In this document: piece by piece, positions 60,750-64,000 of the stretch | How the letters are laid out: each line of letters opens with the position of its first letter | Position numbering within the stretch: position 1 is the first letter of the stretch | Assembly: GCA_964579725.1 (NCBI GenBank) | Contig: CAZOHG010000006.1 | Coordinates: forward strand, 22,237 to 86,236 | From: CAZOHG01 sp964579725 | Lineage (GTDB): Bacteria; Zhuqueibacterota; JdFR-76; BMS3Abin05 | Reading direction: 5' to 3' | Length of the DNA: 64,000 nt | Position numbers and translations under genes: made by a program | Notes under the pieces: model-generated | What the model was told of the DNA's origin: nothing | The model's input: only the letters and a program-made list of their open reading frames with translations | The model's database searches: none

Positions 60750-63110
60750 CTATTCCCTTTTCAGTTCCGCCACAGTCATGCCGGTGCCCCCTTCGTTCCA
60801 ATTGGCCAAGCTGTAGCCCTCCACGTACGGGTGCTGCCGCAGGAAGTCGTGCACTTTTTTCCGCAAAGCGCCGGTGCCCTTTCCGTGAATAATGCGCAAT
60901 TGGCTTAACCCCGCAAGGTAAGCTTGCTCCAGCGCCTTCTCCAAAACAGGTTCCGCTTCGTCCATGGTCATTCCCCGCAAGTCGATTTCATCGGTCGCTC
61001 GTTCTGCGACGGTTCCGCCAACAATCGAAATCCGCCCCTTTTTCTTGCCGGGCGATTTGACTTTTTCAAGCTGATTGAGTTCGACGCTCAATTTCATTTC
61101 CCCGGCTTCTAACCACACCCTTCCCGAGGCGTCCGGATCGGAAATCACCCTGCCCACCACATTCATGGGAATCCATTTTGCCGTGTCCCCCTTGGCGGGT
61201 TTTTGCCCGGTGATTTCGACCTGCGGGGTCATTTCCTCTAAATTTTTCCGAATTTCTTCCCGAAAAGCCTTCACTTCTTCTTTGGTTTTCCGAATACTCT
61301 CCTTTTCCGCCTGTTGAGTACGGATTTCCTTCACGGTTTTCTCGATTAAGGCATTTGCCCGACGAATAATGTGTTGCGATTCTTCCATCGCCTTACGTTT
61401 GAGCTTTTGCTCTTCCTTTCGAAGACGGCCGGTTTTTTCCTGGTATTTTTTCACCAATTCGTCCAACTCGGCTTTTTTCGCTTCGACCTTTTGCAAAGCC
61501 TCCTCGTATTGATTGATTTTCTTTTCCAAATCCAGCAGAAACCGCTCCAATTTTGTGGATTCCTCTCCGGCCAGGTGGCGTGCCTGTTGAATCACGTCAT
61601 CGGGCAGCCCCAGTCGCTGCGCAATTTCAAAGGCATAACTGCTTCCGGGCACGCCGGTGCGAAATCGGTAGGTGGGCTGCAGCGATTCCTCGTCAAAGGT
61701 CATGGAGCCGTTTTCCGCCCCCTCCAGATCGTAGGCGAACGCCTTTAACGCCCCCTGGTGGGTGGTGACCACCGTCAAACAGCCGATTTCCGCCAAACGC
61801 TCCAGAAAGGCCATCGAAAGGGCAGCGCCTTCCAGCGGGTCGGTTCCGGTACCAATTTCGTCAATCAGCACCAAGGAATCGGCTGTGGCTTGCGCCAAAA
61901 CTTCTCCCAAACGGGCAACGTGGGCCGAAAAGGTGGACAAATCCTGCTCCACCGATTGCCAATCGCCGATGTCTACAAAAATACGGTCAAAAACGGGAAA
62001 CTCCGAAAATTCGTCAGCGGTTACCAACAGGCCGGACTGTGCCATGAGCGAAAGGAGGCCAATGGTTTTCAGGGCGACTGTTTTGCCTCCGGCATTGGGG
62101 CCTGTAATCACCAAAATGCGGAATGCGTCCCCCATTTTGAGATTGAGGGGCACCACTTTTTCCGGGGAACCGTATTTTAGCACCAGTCCGGGGAAACGGC
62201 CGTTGCGGATGTCCAAAATGCCGTCGGAAAGAATCGGTTTGTTGGCCTGCAAGCGGAGAGCCACCGCGGCTTTGGCGTGAATTAAATCGAGGGAAGATAG
62301 AGCATCGAGGTCTTCCTCCAGATCGAACAAGTGCACGCGAACCAAGGAGGTCAGCTCGCGCAAAATGCGATCGATTTCGCGCTTTTCCTGCACGTGCAGC
62401 TCGCGAATCCGATTGTTCATTTCAATAATTTCAAGGGGTTCCACAAAAAGCGTAGCGCCTGTTGCGGAGTGGTCGTGGATCAACCCGGGAATCCGCCCGC
62501 GGAATTCTTCCTTTAAAGGAAGCACCATTCGCCCCTCGCGCATGGTAATGACGGTGTCCTGAAGCCAGTCTTTGTGGGATTCCACAATGCTGGCCATGCG
62601 CTTGCGGACGCGGTCAGCGGAGCGGGAAAGCTCCCGACGAATCTGCGCCAGTTCCGGCGAGGCGTTGTCTTTCACCTCCAAGGTGTGTACGTCAATGGCA
62701 TGAGCCAGGACGTTTTCGAGATCACGGAAAGGGTGAAGGCGGGGCAAAAATCGACTTAAATGGGGGTATTTTTCGGTACGAATTCGCAAGTACCGAACAA
62801 TTTTCCGTACCGCCACCAGATTGTGGTAAAGATCGGCCAATTCTTCCACCGTTAGCTGACTGCCTTCGTGGGCGGCCTTGCGAAGGGCGCCCCGGCTGTC
62901 GCGCACGTCTTCAATAGGAAAGGGATCGTCGTAGCGCAGCAAAGCCGTTAGTTCTGCCGTCCAATTCAGTTGGAGGTCGATCAGTTCCGGATCGTGGAGA
63001 AGGGTCAGGGCGCGCGCCAGTTCCCGTGCCGGTTCGGAAAAGGCTTCTTTTTCCACCTCCTTGCGAATTCGGGTAAATTCGAGGGATTGGAAAATTTCTT
63101 CCAGCGTCAC
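60750..63110 (-). CDS. mutS2: Endonuclease MutS2
   Basis: A 786-aa protein of normal length. The MutS core/lever region is followed by the ABC-type ATPase with Walker A TGPNAGGKTVALKTIG, VFVDIGDWQSVEQDLSTFSA, Walker B DSLVLIDEIGTGTDPLEGAA and TTHQGALKAFA. Then comes a long coiled coil (about 515-625), a small beta barrel, and the C-terminal Smr nuclease domain (EIDLRGMTMDEAEPVLEKAL, RIIHGKGTGALRKKVHDFL). MutS2 suppresses recombination or rescues collided ribosomes. The start is GTG, overlapping the CvpA stop as GTGA, so translation is coupled. Confidence 0.97.
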   Translation of the reverse strand: MTLEEIFQSLEFTRIRKEVEKEAFSEPARELARALTLLHDPELIDLQLNWTAELTALLRYDDPFPIEDVRDSRGALRKAAHEGSQLTVEELADLYHNLVAVRKIVRYLRIRTEKYPHLSRFLPRLHPFRDLENVLAHAIDVHTLEVKDNASPELAQIRRELSRSADRVRKRMASIVESHKDWLQDTVITMREGRMVLPLKEEFRGRIPGLIHDHSATGATLFVEPLEIIEMNNRIRELHVQEKREIDRILRELTSLVRVHLFDLEEDLDALSSLDLIHAKAAVALRLQANKPILSDGILDIRNGRFPGLVLKYGSPEKVVPLNLKMGDAFRILVITGPNAGGKTVALKTIGLLSLMAQSGLLVTADEFSEFPVFDRIFVDIGDWQSVEQDLSTFSAHVARLGEVLAQATADSLVLIDEIGTGTDPLEGAALSMAFLERLAEIGCLTVVTTHQGALKAFAYDLEGAENGSMTFDEESLQPTYRFRTGVPGSSYAFEIAQRLGLPDDVIQQARHLAGEESTKLERFLLDLEKKINQYEEALQKVEAKKAELDELVKKYQEKTGRLRKEEQKLKRKAMEESQHIIRRANALIEKTVKEIRTQQAEKESIRKTKEEVKAFREEIRKNLEEMTPQVEITGQKPAKGDTAKWIPMNVVGRVISDPDASGRVWLEAGEMKLSVELNQLEKVKSPGKKKGRISIVGGTVAERATDEIDLRGMTMDEAEPVLEKALEQAYLAGLSQLRIIHGKGTGALRKKVHDFLRQHPYVEGYSLANWNEGGTGMTVAELKRE

Positions 63111-63736
63111 GGGACGGATTTCCTGTCCTGGGTTGAATCGGCTATCGCGCGTTTTTGAACGGACTGCAAAAACTCCTTCAGCGGCCCGCCGAGGCTACGG
63201 GTTTTGGACGTGACCGCTTGATGGACTTCCTGGTAAAAATCACCCGTCGAGGGGAACACGGACACCACCCAATTAAAAAGTTCGGGTGCAAACCGGCGTG
63301 TCGGGTAAAAAAGGAGGGATTCCTGCTCTTGGGTGCGGTATTTCTGATTGAGGGGAATTAAACTGACAACCATGACGAGAAGACTCACCAGCAGGGCGCC
63401 GGTGAGCAAGCCGAAGGCAGCACCGCCCAGGCGGTCCACCCAACCCAACATGGTCACACGAAGCACCTTGCGAAGCACACGCGCCAGAACCAGGGTTCCC
63501 CAAAAAACAAGGGCAAAAATCAGGACGAAGCTAAGGATCATCGCCAGGGCCGGCGCAAGGTCCACGACGGAACGGAGCAGAGCGGTGCCCAGACTGAGCC
63601 AGCGCACCGTCAACACGAGACTCAACAGAACAGCCACAAAGCCCATGACTTCCCCGATCAGTCCCTTAAGTGCCCCGCGCAGGGTAAAAATGAGCAAGAT
63701 GGTCAAAATAGCGATGTCAAATAGGGTGAAATGCAT
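63107..63736 (-). CDS. CvpA family membrane protein
   Basis: A 209-aa protein with four helices: LFDIAILTILLIFTLRGALK, GLIGEVMGFVAVLLSLVLTV, LAPALAMILSFVLIFALVFW and FGLLTGALLVSLLVMVVSLI, separated by the motif W..rl.G...G (LGWVDRLGGAAFG), which defines the CvpA/colicin V production family. The soluble tail ends RAIADSTQDRKSVP. Its stop overlaps the mutS2 GTG. This gene order (cvpA-mutS2) is common in bacteria, and its role is probably envelope-related. Confidence 0.93.
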   Translation of the reverse strand: MHFTLFDIAILTILLIFTLRGALKGLIGEVMGFVAVLLSLVLTVRWLSLGTALLRSVVDLAPALAMILSFVLIFALVFWGTLVLARVLRKVLRVTMLGWVDRLGGAAFGLLTGALLVSLLVMVVSLIPLNQKYRTQEQESLLFYPTRRFAPELFNWVVSVFPSTGDFYQEVHQAVTSKTRSLGGPLKEFLQSVQKRAIADSTQDRKSVP

Positions 63737-63936
63737 GGGTGCTTTTTGTTGTCCCGTTTGTAGGAAAAATCAACCGTTTCACTTTTTGGGTTCGAATTTT
63801 TTCATTTTTCTCTTTTAAAGGGCACGACGGCCTTTTTTCAAAATTGGTTTTTTAAAATTTTCTGCTGTCGAACTCTCTCGTCAGCTCATTTCCGAGGATG
63901 TGAAAACGTTTTTTTAATAAGCTACCTAAAAACGAA

Positions 63937-63979
63937 AAAAGTGAACTTGGCGATTGAATTTGGCGCCGCATTCACTTTT
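63937..63979. terminator. Hairpin near window end, possible terminator
   Basis: AAAAGTGAA (63937-63945) and TTCACTTTT (63971-63979) pair around an inner GGCG/CGCC stem. A-rich sequence precedes and T-rich bases end it, so it could stop transcription in either direction. The flanking gene to the right lies outside the window. Confidence 0.4.
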
Positions 63980-64000
63980 CCCAAAACGTGTAACCGACCG

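Noticed and set aside
1..64000. CRISPR arrays, tRNA or rRNA genes, prophage genes
   Set aside because: No regularly spaced repeats, tRNA cloverleaf or rRNA consensus, integrase or phage structural genes were seen on reading both strands.

Overview
The window is about 64 kb of gene-dense bacterial chromosome with roughly balanced base composition. It holds about 40 protein genes on both strands and no rRNA, tRNA or CRISPR array that I can see. Four secreted proteins end in, or retain, a Y/F-P-N-P-F-type C-terminal sorting module (type A Por/T9SS-like) before a short basic tail. Together with many Na+-coupled transporters, lipoproteins and outer-membrane proteins, this suggests a diderm of the wider FCB group (Calditrichota/KSB1/Ignavibacteria-like). 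That placement is inference, since no phylogenetic marker such as 16S rRNA is present.

Layout. 1-2 kb: the end of a MaoC-type dehydratase, then an unusual radical SAM/SPASM maturase with a SurA-like N-terminal domain. 2.1-6.8 kb (minus): a cluster of a 44-aa membrane peptide, a ROK regulator, a GHMP sugar kinase and a GNAT acetyltransferase, preceded by an acyl-CoA dehydrogenase. 7.4-10.2 kb (plus): a dihydroorotate-dehydrogenase-like protein, a DUF1460-type amidase-like protein, then a fluoride riboswitch with crcB and a DUF190 gene. 10.3-21.1 kb: a secreted Ig-like repeat protein, an rRNA-methyltransferase-like protein, upp, and a minus-strand group of an amidase/golvesin lipoprotein, a C69 dipeptidase and a Na+/solute symporter. 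21.4-27.5 kb: a truncated sorting-domain gene, a repeat-bearing intergenic island and a 1382-aa multi-domain secreted protein. 27.5-33 kb: a TetR-controlled envelope-export operon (LolA-like, outer-membrane protein, RND/MMPL) with two matching palindromic operators. 33.2-36.5 kb: a frameshifted secreted GH114-like hydrolase and an NRAMP transporter fused to a universal stress domain. 36.8-45 kb: an SPFH protein, an 1871-aa fusion of aminotransferase and PEP-carboxylase-like modules, and a fucose-isomerase-like gene with an in-frame amber codon. 45-53 kb: a YgjV-like membrane protein, a second Na+/solute symporter, a GxGYxYP lipoprotein and a heterodimeric ABC exporter. 53-64 kb (minus): a histone-deacetylase-family amidohydrolase, an MFS protein, an AttH/CrtC lipocalin-like secreted protein, an integral membrane protein, an SLC12-type cotransporter, mutS2 and a CvpA family gene.

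The strongest candidate for something undescribed is the 1871-aa protein at 37849-43464. It has a degenerate aminotransferase-like N-terminus, a second aminotransferase domain that keeps its PLP lysine, and a segment resembling phosphoenolpyruvate carboxylase with altered active-site motifs. Other notable items are the SurA-like/radical SAM fusion, the two-operator TetR circuit, the complete fluoride riboswitch, and several well-formed promoters with 17-bp spacers, three of which share the -35 sequence TTGCAA.
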